Source of the DNA: Thermoleophilia bacterium
GTDB lineage: Bacteria; Actinomycetota; Thermoleophilia; UBA2241
Assembly (NCBI GenBank): GCA_017882325.1
Contig: JADGPQ010000006.1
Coordinates: 1-37,018, forward strand
Length of the DNA: 37,018 nt
Reading direction: 5' to 3'
In this document: positions 9,834-17,880 of the stretch, in pieces
Numbering within the stretch: the first letter of the stretch is position 1
Layout: each line of letters opens with the position of its first letter
Notes under the pieces: model-generated
What the model saw: the letters and a program-made list of their open reading frames with translations, nothing else
Databases searched by the model: none
What the model was told of the DNA's origin: nothing
Position numbers and translations under genes: made by a program

Positions 9834-10352
9834 GTGGCGTCGTTTGTGCTGCTCGTCGCCGCAGGCTTCGTGGCTTTGCTGTTCGCCGTGCGGCTTACGG
9901 CGGCTGCGCTTGGCTGGGCGTTCTCCCCCTTCCACTATCTTGGCATCACCGCCGACCATGCGTCGCGGGCGTGGCTGCTGGCGAGCGTCGTCATCGTGCT
10001 CGCCATGCTCGTGTGGCTCGTGCTGCGGCACGGCGAGGAGATGCTCTGGCTGCCCGGCGAGGCCGGGGGCGTCCTGGTGCCGGCCGCCGCCCTCGCGCGC
10101 CTTGCCGAAGAGGCCGCGTGCCGGCACCCCGAGGTCGTCCGCGCCGAGGTCGTCCTGGGCGTCCGTGAGGGCGCCCCCGGCGGCACCGTGCGCGTCTACG
10201 GCCGGCCCTTGGCCGACCCCGCGCGTCTCGCCGCCGAGGTCGAACACGCGGTGCGCGAGCGGCTGGCCCGGGTCGTCGGCGTCGCGCCGGGGCGCCTCGT
10301 GGTGCGGCCGCGCGTCCTCACGGTGCCGCAGCTCAAGAGGCACCTGCCGTGA
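9834..10352 (+). CDS. AmaP-like membrane protein associated with Asp23
   Basis: Two N-terminal TM segments plus a C-terminal alpha/beta domain; directly downstream of Asp23. GTG start is tentative. Confidence 0.65.
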   Translation: MASFVLLVAAGFVALLFAVRLTAAALGWAFSPFHYLGITADHASRAWLLASVVIVLAMLVWLVLRHGEEMLWLPGEAGGVLVPAAALARLAEEAACRHPEVVRAEVVLGVREGAPGGTVRVYGRPLADPARLAAEVEHAVRERLARVVGVAPGRLVVRPRVLTVPQLKRHLP

Positions 10353-10948
10353 CGGCCACCGGACGTGTCGTCGCGGTGCTCGCGGGGCTCGTGGGGCTGT
10401 TGTTCGCGGCCGCGGACCTGATTCGCGAAGTGGCGCTGGCCAGCGAACACAGCGCCGCGTGGCCGTTCGCCGAGTGGTGGTCGCGGCTCGCTGCGGATCC
10501 TACGTGGGCGACGGTGGTCGCCGCAGCGGCAGCGGCCGTCGTGGGCGCGGCGTTGATCGCCCTTGCCGTGCGCCAGCTATGGCCGCAGGGCCGCGACCCC
10601 GAGCGGGTTGAGTTCGGCGATGCGGCAAGTCACGCGCAGCTCGACGTCCTTGCCGTGGAGCGCGCCCTGCGTCGCCGTCTCGAGACCGACCTCCCCGGAA
10701 TGGAGACGCGCGAACTCAAGCTCACCAAACGTGGCGCCGGCTGGTGGATACGCGTCGAGGCCGACCTGCCAGCGCGCGACGTGCTCGGCGTGCTGGCGCG
10801 CGCCGGCGGGCTCTTGGCTACCGATCTCGCGCGCATGGGCGGTCTGCGACTGGACGGGCTCGACGTCGTCGTTGCGCGCCTCACGCGAGCGGCCGCGAGG
10901 CCGGTTCGAGCGAAAAAAGAAGACCTGGGAATGACCAGGTCTTCGTGA
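10349..10948 (+). CDS. Membrane protein, third gene of the Asp23 cassette
   Basis: GTG start overlaps the previous stop (GTGA). Two predicted TM segments plus a soluble domain, analogous to the preceding ORF. Confidence 0.7.
   Translation: MTATGRVVAVLAGLVGLLFAAADLIREVALASEHSAAWPFAEWWSRLAADPTWATVVAAAAAAVVGAALIALAVRQLWPQGRDPERVEFGDAASHAQLDVLAVERALRRRLETDLPGMETRELKLTKRGAGWWIRVEADLPARDVLGVLARAGGLLATDLARMGGLRLDGLDVVVARLTRAAARPVRAKKEDLGMTRSS
10913..10944 (-). terminator. Intrinsic terminator, minus-strand orientation
   Basis: Perfect 10-bp stem GAAGACCTGG (10919-10928)/CCAGGTCTTC (10935-10944), 6-nt loop. The A6 at 10913-10918 gives U6 after the stem on the minus strand. Confidence 0.75.
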
Positions 10949-10987
10949 GAAGCCGCCCCGTGGGTGCTGGGGTCTGTGCTTCTCCTG
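10913..10987 (-). ncRNA. Candidate small RNA antisense to the 3' end of the Asp23 cassette
   Basis: Minus strand: weak promoter (TTGCTC 11019-11024, 19 bp, TATGCT 10994-10999), hairpin GAGAAGC/GCTTCTC (10947-10984) with nested CCCC/GGGG, then the intrinsic terminator. Confidence 0.35.
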
Positions 10988-11092
10988 TGAACGAGCATAC
11001 ACCCCCTGTGTACCCCGAGAGCAAGGGGCGGCAACCGTTGTCTCCGCGGCCGTTGACGATCGCGGAGGACAAGAGGAGAGGGGCCTGAGACC

Positions 11093-11911
11093 ATGACGGC
11101 GCGGCCCTTTCGTCCAGATCTGGTGGCCTCCGATCTCGACGGCACGCTGCTGACCCCCGAGCTCGAGTTCTCCCCTGAGTTGCCGCGTGCGCTCGTGGCG
11201 CTCGAGGCCGCCGGGGTGCCCTTCCTGATCTGCACCGGACGCATGTTTCGCAGCGCCCGGCGCGTAGTGGCCCAGCTCGGCCTGTCACGTGGGCCTATCG
11301 TCTGCTACCAGGGGGCCATGGTCGCAGACCTGGGTACGGGCGAACGGCTGCTGCACCGGCCTATGGACGGAGACGTGGCGGCCGCGGTCGTGCGTCGCCT
11401 GCGCGACCTCGGCCGGCACGTCAACGCCTACATCGACGACCAGCTCTACGTGGAGCAGCTCGACGAGTGGGCGCGTCAGTACGCCGAGTACGCAGAGGTG
11501 GGCATCGAGCTCGTGGACGATCTCGCTGCAGAGGTCGCGGCGCGTCCGCCGACCAAGCTCGTGGTGCTCAGCGAGCCGGCGGATGTGGACGTGCTCCTGC
11601 CGCGCCTCCAGGAGGAGTGGCGCGATCGTCTCTTCGTCGCGCGTTCGCAAGCGTCGTACATCGAGTTCGCCGCTGCCGGCGTGAGCAAGAGCGGCGCTCT
11701 GCAGTGGCTGTGCGACCGCGAGGGCCTGCGGCGCGAGCGCACGGTTGTCTGCGGCGACGCCGAGAACGACCTCGACATGCTGCGCTGGGCCGGGCTGGGT
11801 GTGGCGATGGCCGAGGCCGCGCCGGACGTGCGGGCCGCCGCCGACCTCGTCGTGGCCCGCGCCGACTTGCCCGCGCTTCTCGGAAGACTTGCCGCCGCGG
11901 CGCCCGGATGA
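11093..11911 (+). CDS. Cof-type HAD-IIB family hydrolase
   Basis: DLVASDLDGTLLTPE (HAD motif I), FLICTGRMFRSARRV, VVCGDAENDLDMLRWAGLGVAMAEA (motif IV). Confidence 0.94.
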   Translation: MTARPFRPDLVASDLDGTLLTPELEFSPELPRALVALEAAGVPFLICTGRMFRSARRVVAQLGLSRGPIVCYQGAMVADLGTGERLLHRPMDGDVAAAVVRRLRDLGRHVNAYIDDQLYVEQLDEWARQYAEYAEVGIELVDDLAAEVAARPPTKLVVLSEPADVDVLLPRLQEEWRDRLFVARSQASYIEFAAAGVSKSGALQWLCDREGLRRERTVVCGDAENDLDMLRWAGLGVAMAEAAPDVRAAADLVVARADLPALLGRLAAAAPG

Positions 11912-11978
11912 GCGGTCGCCAGCCTCGCGCGGGGGTGTTGTGGCCTGTCGCCGGCGGCAGAAAGCATGCGCGAAAGGC

Positions 11979-12013
11979 CGAAGGCGGCGCCTGGAGGGGA
12001 GACGCCGCCTTCG
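11979..12013. terminator. Hairpin, possible (bidirectional) terminator between convergent genes
   Basis: Perfect 11-bp inverted repeat CGAAGGCGGCG (11979-11989)/CGCCGCCTTCG (12003-12013); no U-tract. Confidence 0.5.
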
Positions 12014-12064
12014 AGGGGCCCGGGCGCCTTGTGGAAAAGGCACCGCAATATCCCCTGACGGGAC

Positions 12065-12095
12065 GCGCATTCAAGTCTTTAGAGTACGAATGCGC
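12065..12095. repeat. Inverted repeat in convergent intergenic region
   Basis: GCGCATTC (12065-12072)/GAATGCGC (12088-12095), 15-nt loop. Confidence 0.5.
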
Positions 12096-12190
12096 ACTAA
12101 AAGAATACGGCCGCAAAGCCTCGCCGTCAAGTGCTCGGCGGACGCGACTGTCACGGGAGCCAGGCCGGCGTCGTGGAGGGTTCGACGGCG

Positions 12191-12475
12191 TCAGGCATCG
12201 CGGCGTCCGGCGCCGCTCAGACCGATGCGCTTCTTGACCTCGGCGTAGCGGTGGGAGAGGGCGCGTTCGTGCGCCTCCTCCTCTCGCAGGAGCTGCTCGA
12301 ACATGCGGCAGGCCTCGGGGTCGGCGCAGCGCTCGAGGCCCTCACGGTACTTCTGCTGGGCGGCGCGCTCGTCGGCGATCGCCGCCTCCAGGATCGCCAG
12401 CAGACCGTCGTCGCCGATGAGGCCGCCGTCGGCGGGTTCGGCGAAGAGCGGCTCGGGAAGTGGCTCGTCGGGCAT
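12191..12475 (-). CDS. Small ferritin-like/rubrerythrin-like helical protein
   Basis: LLAILEAAIADERAAQQKYREGLERCADPEACRMFEQLLREEEAHERALSHRYAEVKKRIG; ExxxxE and EExxH carboxylate/His pattern. Confidence 0.7.
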   Translation of the reverse strand: MPDEPLPEPLFAEPADGGLIGDDGLLAILEAAIADERAAQQKYREGLERCADPEACRMFEQLLREEEAHERALSHRYAEVKKRIGLSGAGRRDA

Positions 12476-12477
12476 GG

Positions 12478-13308
12478 TCAGCCCTCCTTGGTCATCTTCA
12501 GCGAGAAGCTGAGGGGGAAGTCCTCGCGGTGGCCCTTGACGCGCAGCAGGCCGTCCTCGCCCACCTCGAGGAAGGGGAACGGCAGGCCCACGATCGTGTA
12601 GGGGAACTCGTGCAGGAACTCGAGGCGCAGGCCGTTTCGCAGCAGCGGATCGAGGATCTCGGCGAAGCCGTGGTTCCACTCAAAGGTGACGGTGTGCTGC
12701 ATCGTGGCCCCGCGGTCGGCGTAATCGTCCGGCTCGTCGAAGCGCTGCGGCCGGCCGTACTGAAAGTAGGGATAGCCGATGCGCAGAGACTCAGGCGAAG
12801 CGTCGTCGGCGAGGAGATAGGCGTAGGGGTGGAACTCCGCGATGTAGAAGGTCCCGCCGGGCTTGAGGAAGTGGGCGATCACCTGCGCCCAGCGCTCGAG
12901 GTCACCGAGCCAGATGAGCGCTCCCCAGGAGATGAAGACGACGTCGAAGCTGGCCTGCAGTACGTCCGGTAGCGCGAGGACGTCGCTCTGTACGAAGGTG
13001 GCGCGCGCGGAGAGGCAGACTTCGTCGGCCAGGGCGCGCGCCGTCGCGATGCCCTCGCCCGAGAAGTCGACGCCGGTGACGACGGCGCCGCGGCGCGCCC
13101 AGCTGAGGGTGTCGAGGCCGAAATGGCACTGCAGGTGCAGCAGCGTCGTGCCCTCGTGAACGCAGGGTCCCAGCTCGCTGAGCTCGACGTCCGACAGCGA
13201 GCAGCGGCCCTTCTTGAAGCCCTCTACGTCGTACAGCTGCGAGCCGACGTGCAGGCCCACGGCCTCATCCCAGCTCGCGAGGTTCGCCTTGAGATAGTCC
13301 TCCAGCAT
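12478..13308 (-). CDS. Class I SAM-dependent methyltransferase (copy 1)
   Basis: EGTTLLHLQCHFGLDTLSWARRGAVVTGVDFSGEGIATARALA (motif I region), FDVVFISWGALIWLGDLERWAQVIAHFLKPGGTFYIAEFHP. Confidence 0.9.
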   Translation of the reverse strand: MLEDYLKANLASWDEAVGLHVGSQLYDVEGFKKGRCSLSDVELSELGPCVHEGTTLLHLQCHFGLDTLSWARRGAVVTGVDFSGEGIATARALADEVCLSARATFVQSDVLALPDVLQASFDVVFISWGALIWLGDLERWAQVIAHFLKPGGTFYIAEFHPYAYLLADDASPESLRIGYPYFQYGRPQRFDEPDDYADRGATMQHTVTFEWNHGFAEILDPLLRNGLRLEFLHEFPYTIVGLPFPFLEVGEDGLLRVKGHREDFPLSFSLKMTKEG

Positions 13309-13321
13309 CGCCCTCGTCCTG

Positions 13322-14182
13322 TCAGGTCGCGGGCTTGGTCGCCCTGATGGAGTAGCTGAACGGCAGGTCGCGGCGGAGCCCGCCTTCACCGTCCGGCAGC
13401 CACCACCAGCGCGCCTCGTCCTGGACCATCCAGTCCCAGAACGGCGCCGGGGAGGCGGCGAACTCGTGCAGGTGCTCCACGCGCAGGCCGGCGCCGGTGA
13501 GCGCGCCGAGGATCTCGGCGAGATCGTGCGTCCAGCCGTAGGCGACGAGGTCCTTCGTCTCGGCACTCCTGTCCGCATAGCGGCCCTGGACCGGGTCGAT
13601 ATCCGGGCGGTCGGGCGCCGGCAGCAGGCGGTACTTCACGCGCACGTCGTGTTCGCCGGCGACTTCTTCGAGGCCGTAGGCGAACGGATGGATCTCGGCC
13701 ATGTAGAAGGTGCCGCCGGGCGCGAGATGGCGGGCGACGATACCGGCCCAACGCGTGAGGTCGGGCAGCCATTCGAGGGCGCCCCAGCTGACGAACACGA
13801 TGTCGAAGGCGCGGCTGCCGAGATGGGCATCCGCGTCGTAGAGGTCGGCGCAGACGAACTCGGCGCGGCCGGACAGGCCGACTTCGTCGGCCAGCCTCCG
13901 CGCCAGCGCGATGGCTTCGTCGGAGATGTCCAGCCCGACCACGTCGGCGCCGAGGCGCGCCCAGCTGAGAGTGTCGAGGCCGAAATGGCACTGCAGGTGG
14001 AGCAGCGTCGTCCCCTCGTGAACGAGCGGGCCGAGCTCCTCGAGCTCGAGCGGCCACAGCGACGTGGCGCCCGCCTTGAAACCCTCCACGTCGTAGAACG
14101 CGCTCCCCTCGTGGATGCTGGTCCACGCGTTCCAGAGTCGCGGGTTTGCCGCGCGGGCCTGCGCCGGGATGGGGTCGGTCAT
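13322..14182 (-). CDS. Class I SAM-dependent methyltransferase (copy 2, paralogue)
   Basis: EGTTLLHLQCHFGLDTLSWARLGADVVGLDISDEAIALARRLA, FDIVFVSWGALEWLPDLTRWAGIVARHLAPGGTFYMAEIHPFAYG. Confidence 0.9.
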   Translation of the reverse strand: MTDPIPAQARAANPRLWNAWTSIHEGSAFYDVEGFKAGATSLWPLELEELGPLVHEGTTLLHLQCHFGLDTLSWARLGADVVGLDISDEAIALARRLADEVGLSGRAEFVCADLYDADAHLGSRAFDIVFVSWGALEWLPDLTRWAGIVARHLAPGGTFYMAEIHPFAYGLEEVAGEHDVRVKYRLLPAPDRPDIDPVQGRYADRSAETKDLVAYGWTHDLAEILGALTGAGLRVEHLHEFAASPAPFWDWMVQDEARWWWLPDGEGGLRRDLPFSYSIRATKPAT

Positions 14183-14251
14183 GTCGGGGCGCCAGGCATT
14201 CGGCGGAACGGTAGCACAGGGGAGTCCGGGCCGCCGCCGCGCCGGACCTTG

Positions 14252-14458
14252 TCAGTCGTCGTCGACCTCGTACGCCACGGTGCGGATAAGGCCGATGGTC
14301 TCGCCGTTCTCGCCGGCCGTCGTCGTGTCGCTGACCGAATAGACCTTGGCGGCGCTCTCCTCGTTCAGGAGCTTCGTGACGTGGTCGTCGAGCTCCTGAA
14401 GCTCGCGCTGGGTGGCGAAGATCTTGATGGGCGTGGTGAAGGTCCTGACCTTGATCAT
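14252..14458 (-). CDS. Small protein of unknown function (68 aa)
   Basis: ATG at 14458: MIKVRTFTTPIKIFATQRELQELDDHVTKLLNEESAAKVYSVSDTTTAGENGETIGLIRTVAYEVDDD; GGGAGCAT context upstream. Confidence 0.6.
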   Translation of the reverse strand: MIKVRTFTTPIKIFATQRELQELDDHVTKLLNEESAAKVYSVSDTTTAGENGETIGLIRTVAYEVDDD

Positions 14459-14663
14459 GATGCTCCCTTCGGCGGTGTCGACGGGCCGGCGCCGGCAGCC
14501 AGAATGGGGCTGACGCACCGGTCCTTGCTGCATTCCCGCGAGCGCGGGGTTCCGTAACGCGGCCCGCGCGCGGGACCTCCTGGACAAGTCGACGAAGAGA
14601 TTGGGTGCATTGTGACACACGTTAGCCTTTTCAGCGCACGCGCTGTGCGATAGAGTGACCACC

Positions 14664-15368
14664 ATGGAGACCGCGTACGACAAAGATGGCAGGTATCTGG
14701 GCAAGCTCGCGGACGTCTTCGGCGACCCGACGCGTCGCAGCATCTACCGTCACCTCCGGGGTGCGGCTGAGCCGCTGACGGCGAGCGAGGTCGCCGGGGT
14801 GTTCGGCGTGCACCGCACCGTCGCCCGCGCTCACCTCGAGAAGCTCTCGGAGCTCTCTCTGGTGGAGTCCGGCACGCGCCGGCGAGCCGGCGGCGGCAGG
14901 CCGGCCAAGACCTACGTGCTCAGCACGGAGCGACTCGAGGTCATGCTTCCGCCGCGGCGCTACGAGCGGTTGTCACGTTTCCTGCTGATGCTGATCGACC
15001 GCACCGTCGAGTCCGGGGTCGCCGCCGACGCGGCCTTCGAAGTCGGGCGCGCGTTTGGTGCGGAGACCGCCACCGAGATCGCCGGCGACGCCGTGCAGCC
15101 GCCCGTCAAACTGGCCCCGCGCGCCGTGGTCGCCTGGATGGACGAGGCCGGCTACAGCGTCAGCCTCGAAGACGGCGCCAAGGGCGTCATGGCCGTCGAG
15201 GTCCACAACTGTGTGTATGGTGAGCTGGCCCAGGAGTTCCCCGACATCGTCTGCCCCTTCGATCGTGGCACGGTCTGCGGCATGCTCGGCGTCGAGCCTT
15301 CCGCACACACCCAGACGCACTCCATGAGCGCCGGCGACGACTTCTGCCGGCACGAGTTCCGGCTATAA
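14664..15368 (+). CDS. SufR-like HTH transcriptional regulator with Cys-rich C-terminus
   Basis: FGDPTRRSIYRHLRGAAEPLTASEVAGVFGVHRTVARAHLEKLSELSLVESG winged-HTH; four C-terminal Cys (NCVYGELAQEFPDIVCPFDRGTVCGML...FCRHEF). Confidence 0.78.
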   Translation: METAYDKDGRYLGKLADVFGDPTRRSIYRHLRGAAEPLTASEVAGVFGVHRTVARAHLEKLSELSLVESGTRRRAGGGRPAKTYVLSTERLEVMLPPRRYERLSRFLLMLIDRTVESGVAADAAFEVGRAFGAETATEIAGDAVQPPVKLAPRAVVAWMDEAGYSVSLEDGAKGVMAVEVHNCVYGELAQEFPDIVCPFDRGTVCGMLGVEPSAHTQTHSMSAGDDFCRHEFRL

Positions 15369-15375
15369 CCGGGGC

Positions 15376-15397
15376 GGCCGGCGGAGCCCCGCCGGCC
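15376..15397. terminator. Hairpin terminator between convergent genes
   Basis: Perfect 9-bp stem GGCCGGCGG (15376-15384)/CCGCCGGCC (15389-15397), loop AGCC, followed by a pyrimidine-rich stretch. Confidence 0.55.
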
Positions 15398-15408
15398 TTC
15401 GTCTTCCC

Positions 15409-16233
15409 CTATCTCTCGGCCGCGGGCCGCCCCGTGAACTCGTCCATCGCCCCTGTGATTCCGAAGAAGTCGGCGAGGCCGTCGAAGGCCCACACCGGCA
15501 GCAGGCGCATGAGCGGCAAGGTGCGCACCATCCAGGGCATGTCGACCTGCGCGGTGTCACGCTGGATGGCGCGCAGGATGCGCTCCGTGACGTCGGCTTC
15601 CTTGAGGATGGGGAGCAGCAGCGGGAAGCGCGTGTTCACGCCCGCGAACATGCCGGTATCGATGTAGAACGGCCGCACCACGGTGGTCTTGACCCCGGGG
15701 GCGCTGCGCTGCAGCTCCAGGCGCAGCGCCTCGTTGAAGCCCACGGCAGCGAACTTGCTGGCCGCGTAGTCGGTCTCGCGCGGGGAGCCGATGAGGCCCG
15801 CGGCCGAAGCCACGTTGACGATATGCCCGCTGCCGCGCGCGATCATCGCGGGCAGGAAGGCCTTGGTCGTCCAGAACAGCGCCAGCGTGTTGACCCTGAA
15901 GGTGCGCTCGATGTGCTCGTCCGAGAGTTCCAGGAGCGGCCTGCCGCTGACTATCCCGGCGTTGTTCACGAGAATGTCGACCTGACCCTGAGCGGCGAGG
16001 ACGTCGGCGGCGCAGGCGGCGACCTGCTTGTTGTCGCCGACATCGCAGACGAAGGCGCGGATCGGGCCGGCGCCGCGGGCCGCCGCCTCGTCGGCGGCCG
16101 CCTCGGCGCCGGCCTCGTCGACGTCCAGGATGGTCACGGCGGCGCCCATCTCCGCGCATCTCTGCACGAGGCGCCGGCCGAGGCCCGAGGCGCCGCCGGT
16201 GATGAGCACGTGCTTGTTATTGATCGTCGTCAC
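15409..16233 (-). CDS. SDR family NAD(P)-dependent oxidoreductase
   Basis: VLITGGASGLGRRLVQ (TGxxxGxG), ILVNNAGIVSG (NNAG), YAASKFA (YxxxK). Confidence 0.93.
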   Translation of the reverse strand: MTTINNKHVLITGGASGLGRRLVQRCAEMGAAVTILDVDEAGAEAAADEAAARGAGPIRAFVCDVGDNKQVAACAADVLAAQGQVDILVNNAGIVSGRPLLELSDEHIERTFRVNTLALFWTTKAFLPAMIARGSGHIVNVASAAGLIGSPRETDYAASKFAAVGFNEALRLELQRSAPGVKTTVVRPFYIDTGMFAGVNTRFPLLLPILKEADVTERILRAIQRDTAQVDMPWMVRTLPLMRLLPVWAFDGLADFFGITGAMDEFTGRPAAER

Positions 16234-16252
16234 GGTGTTCCTCTGTGCGTAG

Positions 16253-17854
16253 TCACTTGATGAGCGGCACGTGCTTGAGGAGCTTCACGGCGGCGCTCAT
16301 GAGCGTCGCGTACTGCTGGTGGCTCAGGAACGGCGGCGTGTCGATGGCCAGCAGGCGCTCCACCGCCACCGTCTGAGCTTCCGTGAACTTGATGATGCCC
16401 TGACGGCCGTGGCGCCGCCCGAGACCGGACTCCTTGAATCCGCCCATGGGGCCGGCCGACGCCCAGGTGGCCGCGTAGGCATCGTTGATGTTGACGGTTC
16501 CCGTCTGCAGGCGCGCGGCCAGCTCGCGGCCGAAGCGCGTGTCGCGCGTCCAGATGCTCGCATTGAGGCCGTAGCTTGAGTCGTTGGCGCGCTCGACCAT
16601 CTCCTGCACCGAGTCGCAGCGGTAGATGGCCGCAACGGGGCCGAACGTCTCGGCGCGGCACAGATCCATCTCGTCCGTGACCCCGGCCAGCAGCGTGGGC
16701 TCGAAGAAGTACGGGCCGAGGTCGGGCCGGGCCTTGCCGCCCGCCAGCACCTCGGCCCCTTTGCCGACGGCGTCGGCGACATGGCCCTCGATCTTCGAGA
16801 GCTGGTCGGCGCCGATCAGGGAACCCATGTCCTCGAGGAAGGTGAGGCTCGCGCCCAGCCTCACGGCGCGGAGCGACTCCGCGAGCCGCGCCGCGAACAC
16901 GTCGTACACCGCGGCGTGTACGTACACACGCTCGATGCTGATGCAGAGCTGCCCGCCGCCCGAGGTGATACCGCACACCGCGCCCGGGACGGCCCGCCGA
17001 AGGCTGGCGTCGGGAAGCACCAGCAAGGCGTTCTTGCCGCCGAGCTCCATCGAGCTGTTCTTGAGGCGCTCGGCGCCCATGCCCGCGACCTTGCGGCCCG
17101 TCGCCGTCGACCCGGTGAACATGAGGTAGTCGGCGCCGTCCGCGAGCGGCTCGCCGAGCTCGGCGCCGCGCCCGGTGACCACCCGCAGAAGTCCCTGCGG
17201 GAGACCGGCCTCTTCAAGCAGACCCGCGGCCCACAGCGCCGAGAACGGCGTCAGGGCATCCGGCTTGACGACCACCCCATTGCCGGCCATGAGCGCCGCG
17301 AGCGCATCGCTCACCGCCAGCGTGAGCGGATAGTTCCAGGGTGTGATGACGCCGATCACGCCGCGCGGGTGGTGGTACTCCCAAGCCTTGGTGAGCAGGG
17401 GCAGCGCCCCCTGGCGCCGGCGGGGCTTCAGAAACGCCGCTGCCGTGTGCGCGTAGTAGCGCGCCTGGATGGCGACGTCCAGCACTTCTTCGAAGGCGTG
17501 GCGGCGCGCCTTGCCGGACTCGAGCTGGATGATGTCGAGGATCTCGGCGGCGTTGTCGATGACGAGGTCGTGAAAGCGCAGCATGACCGCAGCGCGCGCG
17601 GCGAACGAGTGCCGCGCCCACTCCTGCTGCGCCTCGCGCGCTTGCGCACACGCGGCCACCACGTCGGCGGGCGCGCCGTGCGGGACGTGCCCCAGCACCT
17701 CGCCTGTGAACGGCGCCTCGATAGCGATGGTCTTCTTGACCGCCGACACGGCGGCGCGCGCCGCGAGGCGTTCGAGCAGCGCCGCGCTCACGCGCGGCGA
17801 CCATTGCCGCTCAATGGTCTCGGGCGACTCGGTCTGCTTGCTCCTGCGTGCCAT
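16253..17854 (-). CDS. Aldehyde dehydrogenase, succinate-semialdehyde dehydrogenase-like
   Basis: GVIGVITPWNYPLTL, FTGSTATGRKVA, MELGGKNALLVL (catalytic Glu), SGGGQLCISIERVYV (catalytic Cys), ETFGPVAAIYR. Confidence 0.93.
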   Translation of the reverse strand: MARRSKQTESPETIERQWSPRVSAALLERLAARAAVSAVKKTIAIEAPFTGEVLGHVPHGAPADVVAACAQAREAQQEWARHSFAARAAVMLRFHDLVIDNAAEILDIIQLESGKARRHAFEEVLDVAIQARYYAHTAAAFLKPRRRQGALPLLTKAWEYHHPRGVIGVITPWNYPLTLAVSDALAALMAGNGVVVKPDALTPFSALWAAGLLEEAGLPQGLLRVVTGRGAELGEPLADGADYLMFTGSTATGRKVAGMGAERLKNSSMELGGKNALLVLPDASLRRAVPGAVCGITSGGGQLCISIERVYVHAAVYDVFAARLAESLRAVRLGASLTFLEDMGSLIGADQLSKIEGHVADAVGKGAEVLAGGKARPDLGPYFFEPTLLAGVTDEMDLCRAETFGPVAAIYRCDSVQEMVERANDSSYGLNASIWTRDTRFGRELAARLQTGTVNINDAYAATWASAGPMGGFKESGLGRRHGRQGIIKFTEAQTVAVERLLAIDTPPFLSHQQYATLMSAAVKLLKHVPLIK

Positions 17855-17880
17855 GATCCCTCCCGTGCCGCGCGCCGCCG

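Noticed and set aside
10913-10987. 4.5S SRP RNA or actinobacterial 6C RNA
   Set aside because: GACCAGGTC is reminiscent of SRP RNA but the GGAA tetraloop/asymmetric loop context is missing, and the second hairpin loop lacks the C-runs of 6C RNA.
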